From Flectonema sp. DT1601 (taxonomy: Eukaryota; Euglenozoa; Diplonemea; Diplonemida; Diplonemidae), in contig OZ025785.1 of the NCBI GenBank assembly GCA_964019425.1, forward strand, positions 1,635,501 to 1,699,500: DNA of 64,000 nt, read 5' to 3'. The notes beneath the pieces were generated by a model that saw only the letters and a list, made by a program, of their open reading frames with translations, did not search any database and was not told where the DNA came from. Positions 1 through 10,882 of this stretch are shown piece after piece; the stretch's first letter is position 1, and every line of letters starts with the position of its first letter. Position numbers and translations under genes: made by a program.

Positions 1-2886
1 CTCGACGCTGTTCAAGTGAAGGCACTTCTTTCGTTTGCTACAAAACTCGGATTCACTAGTTGCGGTATTTTATACTCGCAGGATGCCTACGGAGTTGGAA
101 TTCTTCGAAGGATTTCTGATTCGAATTCGATTTTATTTACAGCAATTCCAATTGCAACAAATGCCACAACTTTTTCTACGGAAGTTAAGACTTTGCTGTA
201 CCAACATCAGCAGTCACTCGTACTCATCGTGACGGGTGCCATTCAAACTGGTTTAGTTCTCAACGAAGCGCAAGCCAGTGGAAACTTAGCAAAGGCCGGT
301 TGGCTGGTGTCGGAAGCAGCAACTGGCAACCTCGAAAGCAGCGGGTTTTCTGGAGACGTCAAAAACATTCTCGGCGTTAGACCCATCGTCACACCAATTG
401 CAGGAGTGGCTGATACCTTGTACGCAAAGACTGCTTATTTTGCAACAAAAATATTACTTGAAACAATCTTCGATCTTGGCCTGCACACTAACCCAGGTGA
501 CCGATACTCAGCTGCGGACTGCATGTCTGGATCTTCAAGTTGGGTACACGGGAAGCAGGTTTCGGACGTCGTTCGGCAAAAGGCTAAGGTTTACCAAAAT
601 GGGATGTGGGAACTCGTTAACTATCAATCAGGTGGTTGGGTGCGAGTTGGCAACAGGACAGAAGAAGAGACTCATGTAGACAGCGAGAGTATTAAATGGA
701 GCACACACAAATTTCCAAACCCAGCATCTCTCTTGACGGGTGACCACTTGCGGATTCTATTTCCTTGTAATGTCGCGGGGCTTTCGGACCAAACAGAATC
801 TGGTAACTCAGGTACTGGAATTCTGTGGGATATTGTAAAGAATATTTCAGCGGAGTACTACTTTTCATATTCTCCTTTCATTTCATGTTATGAATGTGAT
901 CACTCAAATTGTGTTGAAGGAAATAATTTGGACCAACTCAGTAAGGGGGAATTCGATGTGTTTGCTGTCGCACTGACTGTCACACCGGCCCGACAAGATT
1001 TTCTAGATTTTACGTTCCCCTGGGCTACTGATGCGAAGAGACTGTTGGTACTTCGTCAGGCTGAAGAAGAAACAAACTTGTGGCGATTTCTCGAACCGAT
1101 GGAAGGAGCGGTCTACGTTTCGATAATAATTTGTGTTCTCGTTTGTGGCTTAGCCTTGTGGATTATCGAAGCCAATCGAAACCCTGAAATAGCTGTTCAG
1201 GGAGGTCTGGTTTCGACACTCTGGTTAGCCTTCACACACACATTTCTAATTAATCAAGATAATCCTTTCACAGAAACTGGTCGTATTCTAGCGTCGGGGT
1301 ATTTAATATTGGCGACAGTTTTTCTTGCTGCTTACACAGCGGAGTTGACATCATTTTTAACAAATGCTGAAGACTCTCTCTACGCTGCTAACAAACTCGA
1401 ACAATTCTTAACGGGAGAGGTCCCAATTCATCTTCTCGGAGTAGAATTAGATTCGGCAGTTGATGGGATCCTAACAGATTCCATACAAGTCTCTGGTTAC
1501 AGATTAATAAGGAATCAAACAGAAGCTCACAACTTGTTACGAAGCGGCGTCATTTCTGCCTTCATCGAGAGTATGCTTTACTTCGATTTTCACAGGGAGT
1601 GCGATCTGGAGCTTCGAGGTCCAGAAATCTCACAATTACAAGAATTTAAAGCTTTCGCACTTCCAAAGGGAAGCCCCCTAACGAGTGCGTTTGACAGGGC
1701 GATCGTTTATCTCTCACATGTGAGGGGATCGGATACAATTAGAGCAGCACATGTTGCTGCAACTGAGGGTATCAATTGCCCTGATGACGAAGAGTCTGAC
1801 GAGGCAACTGGCATGTCACTTGAGGCGATGTACGGCCCCCTAATTGTGACGGGAGGCATTTTTGCTGCTGCATTTCTACTTCGGTTGGTCCGATTTGTTC
1901 GGAATTACTTTCATAAGCGCCGCCTTGCAAAGACGAAGGTGCGCTGGGCATCTCGATTGTCGCTTTTACCGAGCAAGTCGATTATGGAACTCGCTTTAGG
2001 TATGATGCCAGTTTTTACGGCATCTCAGGCCAGAACAAGAAAGGAGTTAGTTGATCAGATAGTCTCTCGACTGCTACTTCTCGTGAAACCCGCTGGGTAT
2101 GAGACGCATATTGGAGTGAAGTCACTTCTTATAATCTCATCGGTTTTGAAAATCTCGTTGAAGGTTGAAACTAGCGCTCGCGAAATGGCGGAATTGGTTC
2201 GTGAGAAGCTCGACGGGAAATTGAATGCTGAGGAGAGACTCCGCGCAGAACGAGATGGAGGAGCATCGTTCTTGAGTTTGGACCTTTCGCAGAGCGTCCG
2301 CAGTGATTTATCAACTGCGACGTTTGAGCCGCTGGGTTCACGAGATACGGACTCTGTTACATCTCACAACGTTACTCGCACAAGGACTCAGCCCCTCTCA
2401 CAGTCGGACAAAAGACGTCGTTCTTCACTTAACCCGCCGTCTCCTCGCTCTTCTTCAGTAGAACCACTTAAACAGTCAGAAGATCCTCCTAAACAGCAAA
2501 AGAAACTTTCTTTTTCATTTAATGCGAAGCAGCGGAAGCAACAGCGCAGACGGGAGCGTAGCGGGTCATTCAAAAATAATTTCCCTGCTCATCGTAATCA
2601 GGAGACTCCGTTGTCAGGTTCAATACTGGAGAGGTCACATTGCGCAGTGGCACGACAGACAACTCAGCCCCAGGGTAAGTTATCGAAGGCAGTCAAATCG
2701 AAAGTACCTGATGAAGAGAGCTCGTCGGACGAGGAGTTTCCTGAGAGGAGTGTTACGCAGCCACAAGAGCTAGTGAGTTCTAGGAAGTGCTCGCCTTTGA
2801 GGACGAGGAAGCAAAGTGATTCGAGTCATGAAGTTGATGGTGTTGATTTGGCCGAGTCCGTTAACTTTCAAGGAGACTCTGATTGA
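1..2886 (+). CDS. Ionotropic glutamate receptor-like channel, 5' end outside window
   Basis: Ligand-gated cation channel-like protein of the plasma membrane. The frame is open to base 1, so the N-terminus lies upstream; residues here count the GTG at 16 as 1. The first ~190 residues look like the end of an amino-terminal periplasmic-binding fold. S1 of the ligand-binding domain holds the motif FDVFAVALTVTPARQDF, with R326 at the place of the arginine that binds the ligand carboxylate in this family. M1 is near 365-385. The pore loop and M3 follow, with AYTAELTSFLT (439-449) matching the family gating motif SYTANLAAF. S2 is about 460-580 and M4 about 615-635. A basic, Ser-rich tail of ~320 residues follows and looks disordered. 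Family assignment is firm; ligand and ion selectivity are unknown. The stop is TGA at 2884. Confidence 0.85.
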   Translation, partial: LDAVQVKALLSFATKLGFTSCGILYSQDAYGVGILRRISDSNSILFTAIPIATNATTFSTEVKTLLYQHQQSLVLIVTGAIQTGLVLNEAQASGNLAKAGWLVSEAATGNLESSGFSGDVKNILGVRPIVTPIAGVADTLYAKTAYFATKILLETIFDLGLHTNPGDRYSAADCMSGSSSWVHGKQVSDVVRQKAKVYQNGMWELVNYQSGGWVRVGNRTEEETHVDSESIKWSTHKFPNPASLLTGDHLRILFPCNVAGLSDQTESGNSGTGILWDIVKNISAEYYFSYSPFISCYECDHSNCVEGNNLDQLSKGEFDVFAVALTVTPARQDFLDFTFPWATDAKRLLVLRQAEEETNLWRFLEPMEGAVYVSIIICVLVCGLALWIIEANRNPEIAVQGGLVSTLWLAFTHTFLINQDNPFTETGRILASGYLILATVFLAAYTAELTSFLTNAEDSLYAANKLEQFLTGEVPIHLLGVELDSAVDGILTDSIQVSGYRLIRNQTEAHNLLRSGVISAFIESMLYFDFHRECDLELRGPEISQLQEFKAFALPKGSPLTSAFDRAIVYLSHVRGSDTIRAAHVAATEGINCPDDEESDEATGMSLEAMYGPLIVTGGIFAAAFLLRLVRFVRNYFHKRRLAKTKVRWASRLSLLPSKSIMELALGMMPVFTASQARTRKELVDQIVSRLLLLVKPAGYETHIGVKSLLIISSVLKISLKVETSAREMAELVREKLDGKLNAEERLRAERDGGASFLSLDLSQSVRSDLSTATFEPLGSRDTDSVTSHNVTRTRTQPLSQSDKRRRSSLNPPSPRSSSVEPLKQSEDPPKQQKKLSFSFNAKQRKQQRRRERSGSFKNNFPAHRNQETPLSGSILERSHCAVARQTTQPQGKLSKAVKSKVPDEESSSDEEFPERSVTQPQELVSSRKCSPLRTRKQSDSSHEVDGVDLAESVNFQGDSD

Positions 2887-3305
2887 TATCAACTGAATTA
2901 TTAAACTAAACGAATCACCTGCCGAACGACTTCTTTTTTTTGAATTTTAATTAGTTTGCGTCTCCTTCCTGCCTGCGAGATAAAGTCAGGGTTTGCATTA
3001 ATCCCGTCTAATGCTTACCAGCAGTAGTTTGTTATTATATTCTGTTTGTGTCATTTACTGTGTTGCAATTATTTAAGGAAATGAATTTATTTGTACTTAT
3101 CAATGCCGCTGTTTATTGATTCAGTTTGTTAGCAGGTCGCTGATGGGAGGAAGTAGTTTAACGAGGTTTCCACAGAATAAGTGCCAGAACCTGATGAGTT
3201 GCTTTAATTTGTTTCTAACTATTTCAACTAAGTGATCCATACTACGTAGTGGTCGCACAATAATAATAATAATTCATTCTTGTCAGTTCTTATTGTAAAG
3301 AAAAG
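2887..3305. other. Intergenic, AT-rich
   Basis: No coding-like frame. It holds T-rich stretches and a short AAT microsatellite (about 3261-3275). The AG at 3285-3286, 19 bases before the next ATG, is a possible 5' splice acceptor. Confidence 0.6.
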
Positions 3306-4072
3306 ATGCCGCCACCCCCGAGAATCCTTTTGTTGGGTTCACCCGGATCCGGGAAATCATTTTACGGACAGATGATAAGTAAAACCTTTGAAGTACCTTT
3401 CTACTCAATGGGGAATGTTCTGAAGTCTAGAGCTACAGAAGAAGATAGGAGAAAGATGGAAGGAGGTAGTCTGGCAGATCCGAATATAGTTTCGAGAGTT
3501 TATAAAGGAATGGCTGAAGAGTTTGATAAAGGAATGGTCTTCGATGGGTATCCGAGATCTGTAGAACAAGTTGAAAATTTTAAAAACATAATAACTGAAG
3601 ACAAAAGACTTCGGCCAGACTTTGCACTTCATTTCATTCTCAGGAGAGATGTCATCGAAGCAAAGTTGGGAGGCAGAAGGGAATGTCCTTCTTGTGGTTC
3701 GCTCTACAACTGCGCAGATGTTAATACCGATGGCATCGTAATGCCGGCAATTCTCCCAAAGTCCGGAGATGCTTCTGTTTGTGATTGCGGTACTGAAACA
3801 ATTATCAGACCAGATGATAATTCTGATGTCGTCAAACTTCGACTCGACCGCCACGAGTCTTGCTGGAACTCAATGCAAAGCCAACTCCGCGAAGTGATTC
3901 CTGTCATCGATATCAAATTAATGGGCGGCTCTCATATAGCCTGGCCTACAATTGTATGTTATTATTTCTTTTTTTTGGAATGAGCGATTGTAGTGAGAAC
4001 TCGAAGGACTGCAACAAACAAAAACAGCGTCAAGTAGCACTCGCGAATGCTGCTGGTGTGACTCGAGGCTGA
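3306..4072 (+). CDS. Adenylate kinase (two exons)
   Basis: Transfers phosphate between ATP and AMP. The P-loop GSPGSGKS is at residues 11-18. DGYPRSVEQ keeps the AMP-contacting Arg and Gln of the family. The lid is of the zinc type, with CPSC and a later CDC, followed by IIRPDDNSDVVKLRLDRH, the family's R-x-D-D block. The AMP-site motif usually written STGDLLR is SMGNVLK here, so Asp and Arg are replaced. The unspliced frame would end at 3983 with a poor tail. A donor GTATGT at 3954 and an acceptor ending at 4027 give a 74-base, phase-0 intron, then 14 residues (RQVALANAAGVTRG) and TGA. Exons would be 3306-3953 and 4028-4072, 230 residues. An alternative acceptor at 4006 keeps the same frame. 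The kinase call is firm; the 3' exon is inferred. Confidence 0.85.
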
Positions 4073-4580
4073 TACTTTGACTTTAATGTTACGTCATCTA
4101 CGCACTTTAAATCACAAACTACAACCTACTCTTCCTGTGTCCAATGTAGACACCTTCAGTCCAATGTTTTTTTCAGGGAATGTGCTGTCTGCGCGTTTTT
4201 TTCGATTGGGATCCCAGCAGCTGCTGCTGTTTTCTTTATCCCGCTCTCTTAATTAATTATATTGCAACTGAATGCCGTTATTAAATTGCTCCCTCTGAAA
4301 TTCTTATCAATTAGTTGTTAGCTACTATTTCAACGACCCGATTAGATGCTTCTGATAATTATTCGTTTGCGGCTTCGAATCAGATCGCTTCGTAGAAGCG
4401 AAAACATCTACGACTACCGGATTGCAACTTATACGTGTTTTAATTATTCAACTGTTCCATCTTTTTTTTGTTACTGACAGGTACTTAGCAGTTAGAATAC
4501 CCTCTTTTGTAGTATTTTATTACAGGACCGTCAGGTGGTTTTTAATTAGTTTAATACTTGTCTTCAGTTTGTCATATAAG
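4073..4580. other. Intergenic
   Basis: No supported gene. Open frame continues upstream of the next ATG from 4422, but that stretch is T-rich and reads as a non-coding leader. The AG at 4566-4567 lies 13 bases before the ATG at 4581. Confidence 0.5.
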
Positions 4581-7500
4581 ATGCCGGTTTCTAGGCAACA
4601 AGTGAGACCCCCGCCGCCACCTTCGGAAGTACCTGAACAGCAGGTTGAAGAAATAGAAGAACTGGAGTATGTGAGAGCGGAACCAGAGATCCCTGCAGGG
4701 CAAGAAGTCGTCGAGATTATTGCGGAGGAAGAGATCATCGACATTGAAGACGACGGATGGCAAGAAAATATAATTGTTCGATTTCCAAAGGAACAGGTCG
4801 AAGAGCTCGTCAATTATTTAATAGTACAGCTGCTGGAACAAGGTTACAGCGAGGCAGAGGCCAGCGAAAAGGCAGCAGAGATGCTCGATGACCCGGCATC
4901 GCAACTCGTGATGGCGAGAGAGCTTCACAAACCTGTTTTAGTGAGAGCTCTGACTAGTTTTTATGAACAGAATGACCCGTCAAGATTACAGTTCATAGAA
5001 CAGCAGGTGAACACCTACACAGGACGCACTGAGGAATTGCTGGAACTCTTATCAAAAAGATACGGAGGAAGTAGCGCCGGTATCGATGCAGTCATGAGCG
5101 TCGTAGAAGAAGAACGCGAGTGGATCGCAGTCACTGAGAGATCGACAACTGCGGGCGCATCATCTCGCAGGAGTTCGAATGTCCATGACTCCGGCAGGAG
5201 ATTCTTGACGTCTTTTTTTAATAAGTTTGATTCAAAGAGGATCGCAGAGATCGATGCGCTGTTGTTAATGTACGAAGACGGCGACTTAGGAGAGCTTCGC
5301 AGATCCCTCTGTCAGGACTATGCTTCAAACACCGATGCCTTGGAAATGCTTCTGAGAATGAAAGTATCCAACGATGACTCCAACACTGGTCGCGAAAGTT
5401 GGCTCCTCAGCAACGCCCGTTATGCCAATCGTGCTCGCAAAAGCCGAAGCTCGCTCTCTCTTTTTATTGAAGCTGTTGGTTTCAGTAGCACTTTTCACCA
5501 TTTTGTGACATTTTGGCTGATCAGCTCATGCACCTTCACTGTTTTGTATGGACTTCAGTTACTAACAAATCTCTTTTTGGCAATGTTTTTACCAACTTCT
5601 ACAAATGGTACCTGGCAGAGCATTGGTTTAATTTGTTTGTTCTTCCTGTTGACCTTCTTCCTGGGTTCATACTTCACTCAGGTTCGAAGAGTCATCCTCG
5701 GGTGGGCGTTCATGACTGAAGCTGCCTACTTTGCCGACAGGGACTTCAGTTTGGTTGGAGAAAACAATCCGAACCCGCCACCTTCTCATTTAAAAGCGTC
5801 GCTCCCACCAATTGTGAAGAGAACGATATTAATGCTCCCGACAGGAAAGTATCTCAAGAGGGAATTCTACTTGGGGCTCATAATAGTTGTGATGGGTGTC
5901 GCTCCGATTATATTCGCTCTGGCTTCTGTTGCTGTTAAAGGAGAAACGATCACACACGCTGTTGGAGAATGGGTGGTTTGGAACCTGTCTTGTAGTACTA
6001 TTTTAGTAACTCTTGTTTGGGCTTACGGTTGGTGCTGTGCTACTGTCAGAAAGTGGAGAGTCGTTCGCAAGCAGAATTCATCATCGACTCCACCGTCATC
6101 GAAGTGGTATTCCAATCCTCAACTTCTTCAGGAGTGGGGATTAGACAAAGGTAATTTAAGTATTAATATCGCCCTGTTTGTTATTTCGTTTACAATTCTT
6201 TGTGTTGTGTACTGGGCCCATACAAGAAACTCCTCCAGCCTGTCAGTTACCTGGACTGTAGTTTGTCTTCTAATTATTTGTTCCATTCAGGGACTTCGCG
6301 AACTTTGGAGATCCGATTACTCGAAGTTCACACCGCACGCAACACTCTTTTTGATTTTTGTGTTTTGTGGTGTTGGTCTTATCGGAACTGCGGTAGCTTC
6401 CGGAAAGCTCGCTGCTACTTTCTTCGTTTTGTTACTTCTCTCTCACGGGATGACAATTAAAAGAAATTGTGAACTTGACGAGGTATGTGTCGCCTGTTTA
6501 TATTTAGTTATCTTATTTAATTAATACGTATTTCACTCGAAGACTAACTAAACAGACTGAAGACGAGAACTGTATGGCTAGAGCACTCGAGCGTATGACC
6601 CTCGCTGGTGACGAAGACATCGCCGAGATCGATGAAGCGACTCCATTGAAAGTGGGAAAGGTTTGTAGTTTTCTGTTGCGGTGTTGTTGTTGTTTTCTCT
6701 AAAGCACTTTCCACTATAACTACAAACAGGCTAAAGCAATGGCAGCACGCCGCAACCAGTCCATCCCGCCAGTTGAAAAGAATGGATCTATTTGGAAGAT
6801 GCTTCCCTGCTCTGAATTTTTGAGGTCGTTTTTGGCTTTTCCCTGCAACTGTTGGCCAATTGAGAAGCCAGTGAGAGACTCCTATCGCAGGGCATGGAGG
6901 CCGGCAAAGTTATATTACCCTAGAGTTCCGAAGGTCATCATGTCCTTCAGCAGTTTAATTTGTGCTTCTTTTCTTCTGATGTTCGTCATTTCTTCGATTG
7001 TTATGTTCTCAACTGCTGAAACAATGAAAGGAACAGTCACACGAGCATCTGTTGGAGTTGTTGGCACCAAAAGACTTCCAATTTGTAACTTAAAATGGAA
7101 CGGAGAGAGAACTGTTGTCGACATGGCGTTACTATCTCAGTTGTCATATCACAGCGATGCTGACGACTTCTCTGCAGACATGACGCAGTGGTTCGGTAGT
7201 TCGTTGGAATTACAACTGCCAAACCGAACCTCACTCGCTGAGCTGCTGTCTTCTGACTTCGGTGAGAGTAACTCGAGAGATATTGGCCTCCTCGACTTCA
7301 AGCCGACAGACAGTACGAACACTCACATCGTTGTTGTTCGTTCGAATATCGATGGTCAGTTGATGGTGAGAGATCTTCAGCTCTGGTCAGAGTCGTTGTT
7401 ATTCTCGGTCCTCAAAATCGTCGTCCCGTTGACAAGATTCTGGTCCGATGACTTGGCTTCTGACTTCGTGTACACATCAGGTCATATTCCAAATATTTTA

Positions 7501-7878
7501 GGTGACAGGAAAGGAATTGATAGCGCGACTGAATACATCAGAAATCTACGAAACTCTGGAAAGACAGTAACTGTTGTAGGTCACGGTGTTAACGGTGGCT
7601 ATGCCAGAGTTCTAGCGTCACTTACAGACAGTGAGGCTGTAACTTTTAATGCGCCCGGCTATCGCTGGATGGGTAGGAGAATTGGAGCAGACAACAACAT
7701 CCATCGCGAGGTCTCAATTTCGAGTGAAAAGGACGCGTTTCGTAACATCGACAAACAGTCTGGTGGGCAGCAAACTATTCCTTGCGATGAATCAATTATT
7801 AACTGCCACGAACTATCACACACAGTGTGCTCATTGACATCATCCTGTGGTGACAGCAGATCAGTGAGCGGATGTTAG
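4581..7878 (+). CDS. Multi-pass membrane protein with degenerate class-3-lipase-like domain (three exons)
   Basis: Exons 4581-6482, 6556-6660 and 6730-7878, joined by phase-0 introns of 73 and 69 bases (GTATGT...AACAG and GTTTGT...AACAG), give 1051 residues. I chose the ATG at 4581 because upstream in-frame sequence is T-rich and a splice-like AG lies 13 bases before it. An acidic, Pro-rich N-terminal region and a helical region run to about residue 290. Several TM segments lie between about 300 and 630, and one more near 736-765. The last ~270 residues look like an alpha/beta hydrolase of the lipase class 3 type: a Leu-Ser-Tyr helix, VTVVGHGVNGGYARVLASL, then FNAPG. The nucleophile elbow normally reads G-H-S-x-G. 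Here it is GHGVNG at 7579-7596, so Gly955 replaces Ser and lipase activity is unlikely. A binding or scaffold role is inference. Confidence 0.7.
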
Positions 7879-8583
7879 CTGAAGACCTCAATTTGATTGT
7901 CGTCTTTGAGTTGAATCGTCAGCACGCTGATCGAATAGTTTCAGTGTTTCCAAAATAGATTCAAATTATTAATTTTACTTTTAGTGTTTTATTTTCTCTT
8001 TTTTTTTCTCCAACTTTTGATTTTAGGTCTTCGAGAACGGAGTCAGTAGATTGTCAACAATAATAATTATCCTTTACCTTTCTTTAGATTTCCTTTTTGT
8101 TTTCTTTTTTTAAAAAAGAACACTTCTAACATTGTGTTCAGTCCGTTAGAATATCTCAATCCCCTGAGAGGCTTAACACTGTTTGAAGTGTTGTTGCTGA
8201 TGACTAGCAGTTGGTAACCGGAATGGCATCAAAGGTTAGGAATCGTTCCCTCCCTTCACAAACATTCGAAAAATTAACAAACAAAAAACTCAAAAGTACT
8301 GACAACTCCCACCAGTGCTACTCCCCTCTCACAAATTGTTTTTTAGATAACTTCATTAAGGGGTTCGTAGATGAACAGAATAATATTTACTTACTCAGGC
8401 AGCTGGTTGGATTATTTTTATTCGTCACATTTAAACAGCAACATCAAACTTATTGAGAGGTGTGAGGATAAAGTTTGAATTAATTATTAGTTGCGGAGAT
8501 ATTTATATTATGTCTGCAGTCTTCATTCAGGTTTACTTTTAAACATTATTCTCTGAACAGTACTTACCCCCACAAGACACGAA
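7879..8583. other. Intergenic, T-rich
   Basis: Contains long T runs near 7990-8010 and 8095-8120. An 81-codon open frame (8211-8456) has no recognisable motif and atypical composition, so I do not call it. The AG at 8559-8560 lies 23 bases before the next ATG. Confidence 0.5.
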
Positions 8584-9767
8584 ATGGGGGGCGAGGTGAA
8601 ATCGCTTCTCGGGGAGCCGCCGGTAAAGAGAGTGCCAGGAAAGGATTATGCGACTCCCGAATTCTTGTGGCCGGAAGTTTGGATTCCAATTGAAGAGGAC
8701 TACTTGATCGACTTGAGGCCTTGCGCATGTAAGCTTCTCGATTATTACTATTTCGGTAACATGGCTTTCGCAAAGGAAAGGGAGTTGTTAGAGAAGAGCG
8801 GCATCACTCACATCTTGTCGCTCACAAGACAGAAATTACCAGACGATGTGAGGGCTAACTACAAATGGAAGCAAATACAAGTCAGCGACACACCGCACAC
8901 CTCGATAGCGCACACGTTTGATACCGCGTTCGAACAAATAGAAGCCGCTCGAGCTAGTGGAGGTCGTGTTTTCGTTCATTGCAGAGCTGGTGTGTCTCGA
9001 GTGTCTTGCATAACAATTGCTTACGTCATGAAGACACTTCATATGCGTCTCAAGGAATCTTATTTATTCGTTAAGAGAGCTCGCCCTGTTGCTCATCCTA
9101 ACAAAGGATTTCTATCTCAACTCATCGATTACGAGTCTCACCTTTTCGGTCCAGGCACATCACCCCAACTTGATCTCCCGTCTCTGCCTTACGCAGTTTG
9201 GGAACGCGTTGAACACCTCAGACTGAATTCTCCGATACCTCCGTTAGCGGTGTGTGTTTTGTTTTCAACTTTTAATTTGGACGCTGTCACCTCTTTCTGA
9301 CCATTGAAATCAAAAATAACGAAAAATAACAATCAGATTTGTAACTTGACAGAGGAAGCTGTAAAGGAAGCCTATCGCCAGAAGTATGGAACAGAGGTAT
9401 GTGTGTTGTGTGGCGACCACTGCCAGTGTGTAACAATAGGACGAGGCGGTATCAGTCTGAGCGGAAACACAACGGGCTTGCAGAACAATTCAAAGGAATG
9501 TTCAAAACAATAAACAAACAGAACATCTACAGAACGATGGATGCCGGACTTGGGGGGAAAATGGGTCTTCACTGCGTGCATTTATATACCGTCGCTGACT
9601 TTGATGTAATTGACTACGCGATTCGGACTGTTCTCGACCCTTCTCAAAATCAGGGAGATCCGCCGAAATGTTTACACGATTGGCCGCCGTTATTCTTACT
9701 AGAAAGGCAGCGACAGCCATTAACAAATGGGACTGCGAGTGCAACACCGAGTGGTGAGGCTAAGTAA
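8584..9767 (+). CDS. Dual-specificity protein phosphatase (three exons)
   Basis: Cysteine-based phosphatase removing phosphate from Tyr and Ser/Thr in proteins. Exon 1 (8584-9249) carries the catalytic domain, about residues 50-190. The P-loop VHCRAGVSR matches HCxxGxSR with the nucleophile Cys and the phosphate-binding Arg; the Asp in VSDTPHTSI is the likely general acid. The Ser that usually follows the Arg is Val. Exon 1 ends at a GTGTGT donor. Exon 2 (9337-9396, 20 residues) and exon 3 (9456-9767) follow after introns of 87 and 59 bases, all in phase 0, giving 345 residues. The C-terminal ~120 residues are unrecognised. GTAAGT at 9762 could be a further donor, giving a slightly different tail after a ~420-base intron. 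An AATAAA at 9828 favours the TAA at 9765. Confidence 0.8.
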
Positions 9768-9827
9768 GTATTGGGATAAAGAACTTATAGTCAGGAGTAC
9801 ACGAGACTGTTGAGAACTGTAGTTTTG

Positions 9828-9833
9828 AATAAA
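9828..9833 (+). terminator. Possible polyadenylation signal
   Basis: AATAAA 61 bases after the phosphatase stop codon. If the organism couples polyadenylation to trans-splicing, this hexamer may not matter. Confidence 0.25.
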
Positions 9834-10860
9834 CTGAGAATCCGCCCCCCCCTTTTGCATAAATTTAGTACACAGTTCTCACACACACCCCTCTGGTACT
9901 GCTATTGTAGTAAATGATCAATTAATCAACTCGTTCATTAAAGAACCTGATTGTGATACTGCAAGAAAGAAGTATTTCAGATCCCAACAGTCTGCCCACT
10001 ACCCATCCTGTACTATTTTCTTGCCTTTATCTGTTGAGTTATAAGTTCCTCCACTCTACTGGCGGCCTTTCTCAAGATTTCTTTTTTTCTTTAATTGTGA
10101 GAAGTTTAGTTCTGTGCACAAGACCTGAACTGTTTCTAATTAAGATTGTCAGATGACTGAAAGTATCTTTCCATCTGTTTGCAGCTCTGGGTTGTTGTCA
10201 CGGCAGTGACTCCCTCAAGTGACTCTCCCAACTCGTCCGATGCCTCACGAAGCTACTTTAACTACCTCAACTGGTATTGCGATTCTTTCGTTCACTAGTT
10301 GTCAGGATTCCTGCGATGATGAAAATTTACCATTTCTTTTATTTTGTTGTTTATCCATCTTTCTTCTATCCACTTGTGGGGCGTACGAAGTCGGCTTTAG
10401 CCTCCAAGTGTTCGGCTTCACAGTACGTTTAGTTCTAAAGTTGTAAGTGAGCTCTACTTTATACAATTTCTTTGAATTAATGTGACAAGCGAGCATATGA
10501 AATAGAACAACTGGTCTCTCCAAACAGAAGTTCGGAGGTCCCTCTGAATTAATTGTATTCTCAGGTTTTACTTTAGATGAGGACCTTTAGCTTTCGTTGG
10601 ATAGTTGATAAACAAAACTATTCTGATCTCGCAAAGTATTTCTTTAAATTGTGTATTTTTGTTAAGCCGTTTTGTTAACATTTCTTAAGACATGTTGTCA
10701 GTTGGTATTAATTTTATTTATCAAATCGTTGTACCTCAACAGGAACTCAAATGATGAAGAAGTCGCTGTTTGTCAGATGCGTTCGCTCTGAATTTGTTGA
10801 AGCTATCACAAAAGGCGGTTTCACACTTCCAAGAAATTAACGGATATTAACGGAGTAATT

Positions 10861-10880
10861 ATTTCTTCTTTCCTTTACAG
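10861..10880 (+). promoter_or_regulatory. Splice acceptor 2 bases before a start codon
   Basis: A tract almost wholly of pyrimidines ending TTTACAG, followed by TG and then ATG at 10883. It suits a trans-splice site or the end of a 5'UTR intron. Confidence 0.55.
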
Positions 10881-10882
10881 TG

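Larger units (their letters stand above)
9768..10882. other. Intergenic, with one coding-like segment at 10185-10273
   Basis: Mostly AT-rich. At 10185-10273 a pyrimidine tract ending TTTGCAG is followed by 29 codons that read like protein (LWVVVTAVTPSSDSPNSSDA, then SRSYFNYLN) up to a GTATTG donor-like site. I could not join it to a neighbour in frame, so it may be an orphan exon or chance. The stretch ends with the strong acceptor-like tract at 10861-10880. Confidence 0.3.

Noticed and set aside
8211-8456. 81-codon open frame between the lipase-like and phosphatase genes
   Set aside because: No motif, atypical composition, and no convincing splice partner.
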